Below are positions 23,339 through 28,726 of a stretch of DNA of 51,401 nt, piece after piece. Source of the stretch: a virus; IMG/VR virus record IMGVR_UViG_3300025133_000155, positions 1 to 51,401 of that record; one strand, 5' to 3'. Position numbers and translations under genes: made by a program. Within the stretch, counting starts at the first letter, position 1; each line of letters starts with the position of its first letter. Below the pieces are notes generated by a model, which ran no database searches, had not been told where the DNA came from, and saw nothing but the letters and a program-made list of their open reading frames with translations.

Positions 23339-23415
23339 TCCCGATGAGGCGTCTAGGTGACATCCTCCAGACTGTTAATCTGGCAAGAGTGGTTCGAATC
23401 CACTATCGGGAACCA
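23339..23415 (+). tRNA. tRNA-Asn(GUU)
   Basis: Acceptor TCCCGAT/ATCGGGA, anticodon stem CCAGA/TCTGG, loop CTGTTAA, short variable loop, T arm AGTGG-TTCGAAT-CCACT, A73, CCA encoded. Confidence 0.9.
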
Positions 23416-23421
23416 ATTTAA

Positions 23422-23484
23422 AGGATAGTTACAGCAATCAAAAAAATTCAACTATTAAATGAAACCAAAAATGCTATCCTGTTA
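23422..23484 (+). ncRNA. Y-RNA-type element (d), minimal
   Basis: 63 nt: stem AGGATAG/CTATCCT followed by GTTA; TTACAGCAA after the 5' strand; A-rich interior without a tRNA-like body. Confidence 0.55.
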
Positions 23485-23491
23485 TTTTTAA

Positions 23492-23564
23492 AGAGAGTGA
23501 TCCAGTCATAGGTTACTAAAAGACCCGATTCTATCAACTCTATAACAAACTTGAATCAAAACTT
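23492..23564 (+). ncRNA. H-type pseudoknot module F1
   Basis: P1: AGAG-AG-TGAT pairs with ATCA-A-CTCT. The loop segment GATTC pairs with GAATC downstream (23553-23557). Contains the family string TCAACTCTATAA. It directly precedes tRNA-Gln(CUG). Confidence 0.5.
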
Positions 23565-23633
23565 GCCCCATCGTATAATGGTAGTACAGGAGTCTCTGAA
23601 ACTCTTAGCTTTGGTTCGATTCCAAATGGGGCA
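23565..23633 (+). tRNA. tRNA-Gln(CUG), CCA not encoded
   Basis: Acceptor GCCCCAT/ATGGGGC, anticodon stem GGAGT/ACTCT, loop CTCTGAA, T arm TTGG-TTCGATT-CCAA, A73. The 3' end reads ATCA, so CCA must be added by a nucleotidyltransferase. Confidence 0.85.
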
Positions 23634-23642
23634 TCACTTTAC

Positions 23643-23714
23643 TGTCCCATCGTATAACGGCTATTGCGTCTGGCTTTGACCCAGAAGAACTCTGTTCGAT
23701 TCAGAGTGGGACAA
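23643..23714 (+). tRNA. tRNA-Gln(UUG), CCA not encoded
   Basis: Acceptor TGTCCCA/TGGGACA, anticodon stem TCTGG/CCAGA, loop CTTTGAC, T arm CTCTG-TTCGATT-CAGAG, A73; followed by GATT, not CCA. Confidence 0.9.
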
Positions 23715-23851
23715 GATTTATTTAAAAATACTTCCAATTTGCAAATAGCCATTCATATTTAGTGCTGTATGAATGAGCGAACCTTCCGCTGAATAAGTAA
23801 AGTGTTGAGAACTTGAAAACGTACAGTCGATTGATAAGCACGCCAATTTCT
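23715..23851 (+). ncRNA. Possible pseudoknot module in a tRNA-free gap
   Basis: Hairpin CATTCATA/TATGAATG (23751-23776) whose loop GTGCT can pair with AGCAC (about 23838-23842). The 3' end GCACGCCAATTT resembles the ends of modules F4 and F6. A small hairpin AGCG/CGCT lies between. No tRNA can be folded here. Confidence 0.4.
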
Positions 23852-23926
23852 GCCCAATTAGTATAATGGTTATTATAACGGTTTTGTACTCCGTAAATCT
23901 CAGTTGGATTCTGGGTGTGGGCTCCA
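23852..23926 (+). tRNA. tRNA-Thr(UGU)
   Basis: Acceptor GCCCA.../...TGGGC (two inner mismatches), anticodon stem ACGG/CCGT around T-TTTGTAC-T, so the 31-39 pair is U-U; T73, CCA. The same U31-U39 and U73 features recur in the other Thr tRNAs (28146, 37095). T loop TTGGATT is unusual. Confidence 0.75.
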
Positions 23927-23934
23927 TTTAAATT

Positions 23935-24012
23935 CAGCGTATAGTTTCAATCTGGTAGAACGCTCGGTTTGGGTCCGAGAGGCTGGGAGTTCGAATCTCT
24001 CTACGCTGACCA
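23935..24012 (+). tRNA. tRNA-Pro(UGG), copy 1
   Basis: Acceptor CAGCGTA/TACGCTG, D stem GTTT/GAAC, anticodon stem CTCGG/CCGAG, loop TTTGGGT, T loop TTCGAAT, A73, CCA encoded. Confidence 0.92.
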
Positions 24013-24019
24013 ATTTAAT

Positions 24020-24097
24020 AGTGTATGTGGTGCTAATTTGGTTAACACGGGAAGTTTGGGACTTCTAGATGCGGTTCGAATCCGACATACGCTACCA
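24020..24097 (+). tRNA. tRNA-Pro(UGG), copy 2
   Basis: Acceptor AGTGTAT/ATACGCT, anticodon stem GGAAG/CTTCT, loop TTTGGGA, T loop TTCGAAT, A73, CCA. The body differs from copy 1, so it is not a recent duplicate. Confidence 0.88.
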
Positions 24098-24107
24098 ATT
24101 TTAAATT

Positions 24108-24188
24108 AGGTATGTAGCCCAAGAATTATGTTGGACATAAGGTAGCCTCCAAAACTACTGGCAAGGGGTCCGATTCCTCACATACCTG
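24108..24188 (+). tRNA. tRNA-Trp(CCA), 3' CCA not encoded
   Basis: Acceptor AGGTATG/CATACCT, anticodon stem GTAG-C/A-CTAC, loop CTCCAAA, T arm GGGG-TCCGATT-CCTC, G73 (typical for Trp). D region enlarged. Followed by AAA. Confidence 0.75.
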
Positions 24189-24260
24189 AAATTTCTTTAA
24201 GAAAAATCGTCTTTATGGTTCAATAGTTATAAGGAAAATACTATTTATTTGACGCTCTTT

Positions 24261-24276
24261 GTGTAAATAGTTATAA
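24261..24276 (+). promoter_or_regulatory. Late promoter for the HExxH gene
   Basis: GTGTAAATAGTTATAAGGAG, core 24264-24269, embedded in the tRNA array. Confidence 0.8.
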
Positions 24277-24286
24277 GGAGCGTTAT

Positions 24287-25078
24287 ATGGGGTTTTTTAA
24301 TAATAATTTTAAAGGGAATTTGCAATATTTAAGTGAGAGTATAATTGAGGTTCCAAGGTCGGTTACTAAACCTTTGGAAGATCGTGTATTTGCAACATTT
24401 GATGAAATAGAAAAAACTGAAGGGATTAACCCAATGCGTAAGTATTTAAACTGGACTGACCGTGAAGATCGCATCAGTGAAGTATCTATCCACGAGTTAG
24501 ATTTTACGGGAACTAAATATTCGGAATTAGGAGTCGTACCTGTACAGTTGAAGATTGAATTTGGCGTACCTCCAGAACTATCTCGTGAAAAAGTGCCAAA
24601 TGGTACTTACCACAACCGTGAAGATGTGTATGATAATAAAGATAGAAGTAGATACTCGCAGATGACAATTCCATTTCCACTAGATGAAGGTTCGGTATTA
24701 GATTCCATAGAACATGAAACCATTCATTTAATACAAGAAGAATTTGCAGAACGTGGAACGCAATATGGTTGGAGTCTTAAGAAGAGTGCTAAAAGTAATA
24801 TGCATGGGGATGATTTAACCAACCCCTACTCTTGGACAGGGCATCCAAATAGGCTTGACTATAACAAACATCCAGTTGAATTACAGCCAAGTATAACTAA
24901 TATCACTAATCGACTTAAACGTAGCTATTCAAAATCTGATCAAAGGTTGAGTAAAAAGGATTTCATGTTACAGTATATTAATGATGACCAAACGTATAGG
25001 ATTATGACGAAGGACAACCCAGATAATAAACGGGTTGTTTTGAAGAAAGTATATGATTCCTTTGTAAATGATTTATGA
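24287..25078 (+). CDS. HExxH metallopeptidase-like protein, probably head-packaged
   Basis: A 263-residue protein. The zinc-protease motif HETIH sits at about 145-149 in SIEHETIHLIQEEF, the usual helix context. The N-terminus MGFFNNNFKGNLQYLSESII matches that of the protein at 20310 (NFKGxLxYL) and ends in YLSE, a likely prohead-protease site. With its late promoter this suggests a protease loaded into the capsid and injected into the host. Substrate unknown. The surroundings are tRNA genes on both sides. Confidence 0.75.
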   Translation: MGFFNNNFKGNLQYLSESIIEVPRSVTKPLEDRVFATFDEIEKTEGINPMRKYLNWTDREDRISEVSIHELDFTGTKYSELGVVPVQLKIEFGVPPELSREKVPNGTYHNREDVYDNKDRSRYSQMTIPFPLDEGSVLDSIEHETIHLIQEEFAERGTQYGWSLKKSAKSNMHGDDLTNPYSWTGHPNRLDYNKHPVELQPSITNITNRLKRSYSKSDQRLSKKDFMLQYINDDQTYRIMTKDNPDNKRVVLKKVYDSFVNDL

Positions 25079-25122
25079 GTTTCTTATGCTTCGGGTTCTT
25101 CTCATTAAAAAGAACTGATCTT

Positions 25123-25211
25123 GGAGAGCATTGCTGATCGGTATCAGACCCACTTTGCTAAAGTGGCGACCCGTTAATTCGGGTGGGGTTCAACTCCTCT
25201 GTTCTCCTCCA
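25123..25211 (+). tRNA. tRNA-Ser(GCU)
   Basis: Class II. Acceptor GGAGAGC/GTTCTCC, anticodon stem CCACT/AGTGG, loop TTGCTAA, long variable arm GACCCG/CGGGT, T loop TTCAACT, T73, CCA. Confidence 0.9.
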
Positions 25212-25322
25212 TTTTATGTAAAATTTATTATAACTTTGCCATCTTATAAGTATAAGTATGTTGTTTAAGAAATATATTCCCGAATATAATACGACCTCAA
25301 AACAACGATTTGCATTTAAATC
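25212..25322 (+). other. AT-rich spacer in the tRNA array
   Basis: 111 nt without a tRNA or ORF. An inverted repeat TATATTC-CCG-AATATA lies at about 25272-25287. Nothing else is supported. Confidence 0.3.
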
Positions 25323-25397
25323 GGGGGATTAGTTTAAAAGTAAAAACGGGTGTCTTATAAGCACTTAACGAAGGAGCGTTACCTTCATCCCCTACCA
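25323..25397 (+). tRNA. tRNA-Ile(UAU)
   Basis: Acceptor GGGGGAT/ATCCCCT, D stem GTTT/AAAC, anticodon stem GGTGT/GCACT, loop CTTATAA, A73, CCA. UAU decodes AUA directly. Most bacteria read AUA with a lysidine-modified CAU tRNA instead. T loop AGCGTTA is non-standard. Confidence 0.82.
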
Positions 25398-25402
25398 ATT
25401 TT

Positions 25403-25495
25403 GAGATGAAACGAAAAAGGGATTCCAGTAGGCATAGCAGACCAGTATCCCTGTGATACCCTTCAGATCGCTGTTAGGTTATGCTCATCTCATCA
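25403..25495 (+). ncRNA. Structured RNA closed by an acceptor-like stem
   Basis: Outer stem GAGATGA (25403-25409)/TCATCTC (25485-25491) followed by ATCA. An inner stem GCATA/TATGC encloses hairpin GTATC/GATAC. AGGGAT (about 25418) can also pair with ATCCCT (25447), giving a pseudoknot alternative. It is not a tRNA cloverleaf. Confidence 0.45.
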
Positions 25496-25502
25496 ATTTA
25501 AT

Positions 25503-25589
25503 GGATAGAAATACATGATGGTGATTGTCGCTGTTTGGAAGACAGTTGGAGCCTACGGGCTTGGGGTTCGATTCCTCTTCTATCCGCCA
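25503..25589 (+). tRNA. tRNA-Ser(GGA)
   Basis: Class II. Acceptor GGATAGA/TCTATCC, anticodon stem GCTGT/ACAGT, loop TTGGAAG, variable arm GAGCC-TACG-GGCTT, T loop TTCGATT, G73, CCA. Confidence 0.92.
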
Positions 25590-25590
25590 C

Positions 25591-25662
25591 TTTGAATGAC
25601 TTTTAAGTTAGGGCTACTACTTTTCGTCAACATGAAAACAGAAAAGATTAAAAGGTCCACCA
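25591..25662 (+). ncRNA. H-type pseudoknot module F7 (divergent)
   Basis: TG-AA-TGAC pairs with GTCA-A-CA, then an A-rich strand; CTTTTAA (25600-25606) pairs with TTAAAAG (25648-25654). Ends GGTCCACCAATTTT, like a tRNA 3' end. Confidence 0.4.
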
Positions 25663-25669
25663 ATTTTAT

Positions 25670-25744
25670 GTGTGGTTAGTATAGCGGTATTATGCTTGAC
25701 TGTGACTCAGGAGAGGCAGGGTTCGATTCCCTCACCACACTCCA
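25670..25744 (+). tRNA. tRNA-His(GUG)
   Basis: Acceptor GTGTGGT/ACCACAC, anticodon stem CTTGA/TCAGG, loop CTGTGAC, T loop TTCGATT, CCA encoded. The genome encodes T, not G, at position -1, and T73 instead of C73, so the usual HisRS identity pair is absent. Confidence 0.85.
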
Positions 25745-25752
25745 TTTAAATA

Positions 25753-25828
25753 AGAGAATGACGGGTTTAATGGCTAATGTTCCCGTGCGTCAACTCTTTA
25801 ACAAAAAGCACAAAAAGATCGTTGGACT
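25753..25828 (+). ncRNA. H-type pseudoknot module F2
   Basis: P1: AGAG-AA-TGACG (25753-25763) with CGTCA-A-CTCT (25788-25797), then TTTAACAAAAAG. An inner GGG/CCC pairing is possible. The second pseudoknot stem is weak here (GTGC/GCAC). Confidence 0.45.
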
Positions 25829-25829
25829 A

Positions 25830-25902
25830 AGAGAATGACTTTGGTTATGGGGAGAAAATTTCGTCAACTCTATAAAAACAGAAAAGACCTATACTCCCCA
25901 CG
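25830..25902 (+). ncRNA. H-type pseudoknot module F3
   Basis: P1: AGAG-AA-TGAC (25830-25839) with GTCA-A-CTCT (25863-25871). P2: TGGGGAG (25848-25854) with CTCCCCA (25894-25900), 7 bp. A-rich strand ATAAAAACAGAAAAG crosses between. Clean H-type topology. Confidence 0.6.
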
Positions 25903-25906
25903 ATTT

Positions 25907-25987
25907 TGAGAATGATTTTGGCATCTTTTGGACGATACCTCCTATCAACTCTATAACAAAAAAGGATAAACTCAGTAAACGTCCACA
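25907..25987 (+). ncRNA. H-type pseudoknot module F4
   Basis: P1: GAG-AA-TGAT with ATCA-A-CTC. P2: TGGACG (25929-25934) with CGTCCA (25980-25985), 6 bp. A-rich strand ATAACAAAAAAGG between. Confidence 0.55.
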
Positions 25988-25993
25988 ATTTTA

Positions 25994-26131
25994 AGGATTC
26001 TTTCAGCAATCATACTAATTCTATTATCAAGACGGAGTGGAGGTTCGATTCCTTCTCCTGCAACCATTTTTTATTTATAAATTTGCAGGATAGTGTAACG
26101 GTAGCACACGAAAAAAGTAACGAATCCTGTT
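25994..26131 (+). ncRNA. Y-RNA-type element (f) with circularly permuted tRNA
   Basis: Outer stem AGGATTC (25994-26000)/GAATCCT (26122-26128), followed by GTT; TTTCAGCAA after the 5' strand. Inside, in permuted order: T arm GGAGG-TTCGATT-CCTTC (26039-26055), acceptor 3' strand TCCTGCA with A73 and CCA (26056-26066), a 17-nt AT linker, acceptor 5' strand TGCAGGA (26084-26090), TA, D arm GTGT-AACGGTA-GCAC (26093-26107). The 7-bp acceptor stem is perfect. Because CCA is present, RNase processing at the linker could free a chargeable end. Confidence 0.65.
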
Positions 26132-26140
26132 TTTTAAATT

Positions 26141-26215
26141 ACTCTCATGGTGAAATGGATATCACACGAGGTTTCTACCCTCATATTCTAGGTTCGATTC
26201 CTAGTGAGAGTACCA
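26141..26215 (+). tRNA. tRNA-Arg(UCU)
   Basis: Acceptor ACTCTCA/TGAGAGT, D stem GTGA/TCAC, anticodon stem with GAGG/CCTC, loop TTTCTAC, T loop TTCGATT, A73, CCA. Confidence 0.92.
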
Positions 26216-26254
26216 TTTTTGCTTGATTATCTGGACTTTTATGTAAGTAATTGT

Positions 26255-26443
26255 ATGAAAGACAGTATCAAGAAAAGTATAATTAAAACGATCACATGGA
26301 GGATTATTGCATTAGTGGTAACTTCAACGTTAGTTTATTTCTATACAAATGACTTGACATTAGCGTCAAGCATCGGTATATTAGATCTAACAATAAAGAG
26401 TGCGATATATTTTATCCACGAGAGAGTTTGGAATAAATACTAA
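26255..26443 (+). CDS. DUF2061 membrane protein
   Basis: A 62-residue protein. The DUF2061 signature is clear: KTITWRIIALVVTSTLVYFY, then ASSIGILDLTIKSAIYFIHE and RVWNKY. Two transmembrane helices (about 14-32 and 38-55). The ATG at 26255 is preferred to an upstream GTG that lies inside the preceding tRNA; TAAGTA at 26243-26248 resembles a late promoter core. DUF2061 proteins are found in bacteria and phages, function unknown. Confidence 0.85.
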   Translation: MKDSIKKSIIKTITWRIIALVVTSTLVYFYTNDLTLASSIGILDLTIKSAIYFIHERVWNKY

Positions 26444-26530
26444 GTGAGTGATTATATATAGAAGGGTTTTGAGATTATCCCAGAACAAGTAGATCAACAC
26501 TATAAAAAACACAAAAGTCTAAATCTCACA
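26443..26530 (+). ncRNA. H-type pseudoknot module F5
   Basis: P1: AGTG-AG-TGAT (26443-26452) with ATCA-A-CACT (26493-26501): both strands differ from the AGAG/CTCT of the other copies yet still pair, a compensatory change. P2: TGAGATT (26470-26476) with AATCTCA (26522-26528). It begins in the stop codon of the preceding gene. Confidence 0.6.
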
Positions 26531-26538
26531 TTTTAATT

Positions 26539-26628
26539 GGCACTCGCCCCAACTAGCTGACTGTAAATCAGCCCCTTACCCAAAAGTTGGAAGTCAGGTT
26601 CGTGGAGCGTTACCATCGAGTGTCACCA
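26539..26628 (+). tRNA. tRNA-Tyr(GUA) with remodelled D arm
   Basis: Acceptor GGCACTC/GAGTGTC, anticodon stem GCTGA/TCAGC, loop CTGTAAA, A73, CCA. The sequence between acceptor and anticodon stem is only GCCCCAACTA, too short for a D arm. Its CCAACT can pair with AGTTGG in the long 3' part, so a stem encloses the anticodon arm. T loop AGCGTTA. Functional status uncertain. Confidence 0.7.
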
Positions 26629-26636
26629 ATTTAATT

Positions 26637-26846
26637 ATGAATGATTATTTAATAAAAGTGAAAGTCAATGGCGATACTGTAATACAGAAGATGTATGCAG
26701 ATTCCATGAAGAATGAGAATAAATCCCTTGACTTCTACTTAAAGGATGTTATAATAGCCTCATATTACAAAGAAAACGTAATAACGGTTATAGAGATGAA
26801 TAGCGAACTACGAAAGAGTGGTGTTATTTATCCAGTAGAAATTTAA
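26637..26846 (+). CDS. Small unknown protein
   Basis: A 69-residue protein (MNDYLIKVKVNGDTVIQKMY), small alpha/beta pattern. It lies between two tRNA genes with no clear Shine-Dalgarno and 8 nt from the preceding tRNA, so translation may be weak. No family recognised. Confidence 0.6.
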   Translation: MNDYLIKVKVNGDTVIQKMYADSMKNENKSLDFYLKDVIIASYYKENVITVIEMNSELRKSGVIYPVEI

Positions 26847-26848
26847 TT

Positions 26849-26924
26849 GCGGTATTAGTGTCAATGGTTAGCACGGGACATTGCCAATGTCTAAGTATCG
26901 GCTCGAATCCGGTATACCGCACCA
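26849..26924 (+). tRNA. tRNA-Gly(GCC)
   Basis: Acceptor GCGGTAT/ATACCGC, D stem GTGT/GCAC, anticodon stem GGACA/TGTCT, loop TTGCCAA, A73, CCA. Starts 2 nt after a stop codon. Confidence 0.92.
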
Positions 26925-26945
26925 ATTTTTAACAGAAGGAGTATC

Positions 26946-27308
26946 ATGAAAGTGTTAACAGTAAGAAAGATTGCATTGAAAGGTTCTGAACATTTAGAGC
27001 TTCATCATATACAATTTCCAGAATATCATGATGATAAGTGGTATACAAAGATGATTTCAAGAGGAGCATTCTTTGAATCCCCAAAAGGGCGAAATAAAAG
27101 TGATAATTTCCTTTACTATCTTGTTGATGATAGGTATGATGATCGCCAACATAAACTCATGATGCAAATGAAATATCCAGAGGTAGCACAATATGAGGCT
27201 GAACGAGATGCCAAGTTACCCGTAATAGAACATGAAGGACTCTTTGAGTTCTACGAATATATCGGATATGACCGAAAGAAAAAGAAAATCATAGATGGAG
27301 TATTATGA
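26946..27308 (+). CDS. Unknown 120-residue early-type protein
   Basis: MKVLTVRKIALKGSEHLELH then HHIQFPEYHDDKWYTKMISR, His/Asp/Tyr-rich. GAAGGAG ribosome binding site. Its end overlaps the next start by 4 nt (ATGA), so the two small genes form a pair within the tRNA array. No family recognised. Confidence 0.7.
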   Translation: MKVLTVRKIALKGSEHLELHHIQFPEYHDDKWYTKMISRGAFFESPKGRNKSDNFLYYLVDDRYDDRQHKLMMQMKYPEVAQYEAERDAKLPVIEHEGLFEFYEYIGYDRKKKKIIDGVL

Positions 27309-27532
27309 AAATATTAAGCGAAAAGCCTAGCGATGACATTATTATGGAATTTGAGATGTCTGAAGAAGAAATGGCGCATCTCATAAACTATGGTAAAGAA
27401 CATGTTGATGATGAAACGTTAATCAACTTCGCAATAGTAGATATACTTAAAAAGGGTATTGAGTATGCTGAAAATGCTTCCGAAGAAGAAGTAGAAGCAT
27501 TCAAAGAAGATATTAAAAATCTAGAAGAGTAA
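27305..27532 (+). CDS. Small acidic unknown protein
   Basis: A 75-residue protein, mostly helical and acidic (EMSEEEMAHLINYGKEHVDD, EEEVEAFKEDIKNLEE). Coupled to the preceding gene by an ATGA overlap. Ends 8 nt before tRNA-Val. Confidence 0.7.
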   Translation: MKILSEKPSDDIIMEFEMSEEEMAHLINYGKEHVDDETLINFAIVDILKKGIEYAENASEEEVEAFKEDIKNLEE

Positions 27533-27540
27533 TTTAGAAT

Positions 27541-27616
27541 GCTCCCTTCGCCAAGCGGTTAAGGCATCTGGCTTACATCCAGACATCCGTAGGTTCGAAT
27601 CCTACAGGGAGTACCA
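27541..27616 (+). tRNA. tRNA-Val(UAC)
   Basis: Acceptor GCTCCCT/AGGGAGT, D stem GCC/GGC, anticodon stem TCTGG/CCAGA, loop CTTACAT, T arm GTAGG-TTCGAAT-CCTAC, A73, CCA. Confidence 0.93.
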
Positions 27617-27622
27617 ATTTTG

Positions 27623-27687
27623 AGAGAGTGATTTCCGAGGGCGGGAGCGTTCGTCAACTCTATAAAAAACATAACGTGTCTGCCCAC
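27623..27687 (+). ncRNA. H-type pseudoknot module F6
   Basis: P1: AGAG-AG-TGA (27623-27631) with TCA-A-CTCT (27654-27661). P2: GGGCGGG (27639-27645) with TCTGCCC (27679-27685), 7 bp including two G-U. A-rich strand ATAAAAAACATAACG between the stems. Confidence 0.6.
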
Positions 27688-27698
27688 AATTTTAGAAT

Positions 27699-27781
27699 GC
27701 GTTTGTGGTGGAACGGGTATACACACAAGACTTAAAATCTTGCGCTTCGGCATGAGGGTTCGAATCCCTCCTTACGCACCA
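27699..27781 (+). tRNA. tRNA-Leu(UAA)
   Basis: Class II. Anticodon stem CAAGA/TCTTG, loop CTTAAAA, variable arm CGCTTCGGCATG, T arm GAGGG-TTCGAAT-CCCTC, A73, CCA. Acceptor GCGTTTG/CTTACGC has two T-T mismatches. Confidence 0.85.
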
Positions 27782-27817
27782 TTTTTATACATTTATCAAC
27801 TTTTCCGAAAAGAAAGG

Positions 27818-27845
27818 TTGACAATCGCCCATCTCGTGATATACT
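27818..27845 (+). promoter_or_regulatory. Internal sigma70-like promoter in the tRNA array
   Basis: TTGACA (27818-27823), 16 nt, TATACT (27840-27845). It would drive tRNA-Leu(UAG) and genes beyond. Confidence 0.7.
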
Positions 27846-27933
27846 ATTGTCAGAAGTTAAGGAAAATGGATATTCTGCTACTGGTGGAAAGTATGGAGTA
27901 TCTGATAACGCCATCAGAAAATGGCTTAAATGA
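27844..27933 (+). pseudogene. Remnant of an HNH homing endonuclease C-terminus
   Basis: One frame encodes LLSEVKENGYSATGGKYGVS then DNAIRKWLK and a stop. This is the C-terminal helix-turn-helix of HNH endonucleases (compare SDNAIKKWAK in the intact gene at 22314). No catalytic part or start codon precedes it, so only the tail of a former endonuclease remains. Confidence 0.75.
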
Positions 27934-27941
27934 TTTAAGTT

Positions 27942-28019
27942 GCAGGAGTGACCCAATCGGCATGAGGTACTCGCCTTAGAAGCGAGGTGTTGCGAGTTCG
28001 AATCTCGCCTCCTGTACCA
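27942..28019 (+). tRNA. tRNA-Leu(UAG) with short variable loop
   Basis: Acceptor GCAGGAG/CTCCTGT, anticodon stem CTCGC/GCGAG, loop CTTAGAA, T arm GCGAG-TTCGAAT-CTCGC, A73, CCA. The variable region is only GTGTT, although bacterial Leu tRNAs are class II. Confidence 0.88.
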
Positions 28020-28023
28020 AATT

Positions 28024-28140
28024 TAGCGGAGAAAATACCGCAGGAGAACGGCTTTTCTCCTAATGTAGTAAACGGGGTTCGATTCCCTTATCCTATGGGT
28101 TCAACTCCCTTTGGTGTGGTCTAAAACTACTTTGTGATTT
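28024..28140 (+). other. tRNA-derived debris
   Basis: Contains hairpin AGGAGAA/TTCTCCT and two T-arm-like motifs (GGGGTTCGATTCCC and GGGTTCAACTCCC) about 20 nt apart, but no full cloverleaf or CCA end. Probably fused remnants of at least two tRNAs. Confidence 0.45.
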
Positions 28141-28145
28141 AAATT

Positions 28146-28219
28146 GCTGAATTAGTATAGTGATAGTACACTGGTTTTGTACTCCAGATGCATCGGTTTG
28201 ATTCCGTTATTCAGCTCCA
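28146..28219 (+). tRNA. tRNA-Thr(UGU), second copy
   Basis: Acceptor GCTGAAT/ATTCAGC, anticodon arm CTGG-T-TTTGTAC-T-CCAG (U31-U39), T loop TTTGATT, T73, CCA. Confidence 0.82.
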
Positions 28220-28308
28220 TTTTATCATTTTGCTCATTTCCAACATATAAATCTAAAAACAGAGGAAATGGTCGAAAATATAGAAGGAATAATAAATAAA
28301 CATTTTTA

Positions 28309-28402
28309 AGGATACTTTCAGCAAAATCCTATGGATTAACTTGGTTCGATTCCAAGACGGCGTTCAGACGCTGTTAATGCACTTCGGTGCTGTATCCTGT
28401 TA
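28309..28402 (+). ncRNA. Y-RNA-type element (e): permuted tRNA mimic with capped acceptor stem
   Basis: Outer stem AGGATAC (28309-28315)/GTATCCT (28392-28398), then GTTA; TTTCAGCAA after the 5' strand. Inside: hairpin ATCC-TAT-GGAT (variable-arm position), T arm CTTGG-TTCGATT-CCAAG (28340-28356), acceptor stem ACGGCGT/ACGCTGT closed by tetraloop TCAG (28357-28374), D-arm-like GCAC-TTCG-GTGC (28379-28390). No CCA, so it cannot be aminoacylated: a tRNA mimic rather than a tRNA. Confidence 0.7.
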
Positions 28403-28412
28403 TTTTTAAATT

Positions 28413-28486
28413 CGCTCTACGATCTTGGTGGTCAAGCATCTCTCATAAGGATGTTGGGATGGGTTCGAACCCCTCTAGAGCGACCA
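28413..28486 (+). tRNA. tRNA-Met/Ile2(CAU), copy 1
   Basis: Acceptor CGCTCTA/TAGAGCG, D arm CTTG/CAAG, anticodon stem CATCT/GGATG, loop CTCATAA, T loop TTCGAAC, A73, CCA. Fully paired 1-72, so an elongator Met or a lysidine-type Ile tRNA. A near copy lies at 31134. Confidence 0.88.
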
Positions 28487-28492
28487 ATTTTT

Positions 28493-28640
28493 GGGTAGTG
28501 TAACGGAACCCCATGAACCAAAGGAGATATCCTGCGGGTAGCGGGTCAAGGCTTTACTGACAATACTAGGAACGTCGAGTAAAGTTGAGTAGCACGATTG
28601 AAGACCTCATTTAGTGTCGGTTCAAATCCGACCCCAACGT
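28493..28640 (+). ncRNA. tRNA-like RNA with a long insertion
   Basis: The 5' part TTGGGTA-GTGTAACGG looks like acceptor plus D arm. The 3' part GTCGG-TTCAAAT-CCGAC-CCCAA provides a T arm and an acceptor partner (TTGGG/CCCAA). About 90 nt replace the anticodon arm, including hairpins GGA/TCC and CTTTACT-GAC/GTC-G-AGTAAAG. No CCA follows (TAAT). Possibly an interrupted tRNA or a small tRNA-like regulatory RNA. Confidence 0.45.
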
Positions 28641-28650
28641 AATTTATAAT

Positions 28651-28726
28651 GCGAGTGTGATCCAACGGAAGAGGTGTTAGATTCAAAATCTAATTGTTGT
28701 GGGTTCGAATCCCACCACTCGTACCA
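28651..28726 (+). tRNA. tRNA-Leu(CAA), short variable loop, copy 1
   Basis: Acceptor GCGAGTG/CACTCGT, anticodon stem TTAGA/TCTAA, loop TTCAAAA, T arm GTGGG-TTCGAAT-CCCAC, A73, CCA. Variable region TTGTT only. Confidence 0.88.

Noticed and set aside
25994-26131. Two unrelated tRNA fragments rather than a permuted tRNA
   Set aside because: The two halves form a perfect 7-bp acceptor stem, with A73 and CCA correctly placed, and the same order recurs in two other elements with the same flanking motif.
23492-27687. CRISPR array from the repeated TCAACTCTATAA string
   Set aside because: Spacing is irregular, the flanking sequence covaries as stems, and tRNA genes are interleaved; no cas genes.
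27740-27979. ORF starting MRFGMRVRIPPYAPF across tRNA-Leu(UAA)
   Set aside because: It is a translation of tRNA sequence; this type of ORF is a common false prediction over tRNAs.
25994-28402. Group I intron permuted-exon arrangement
   Set aside because: No P3-P7-P8 core or G-binding site is seen, and the elements are far too short for a group I intron.
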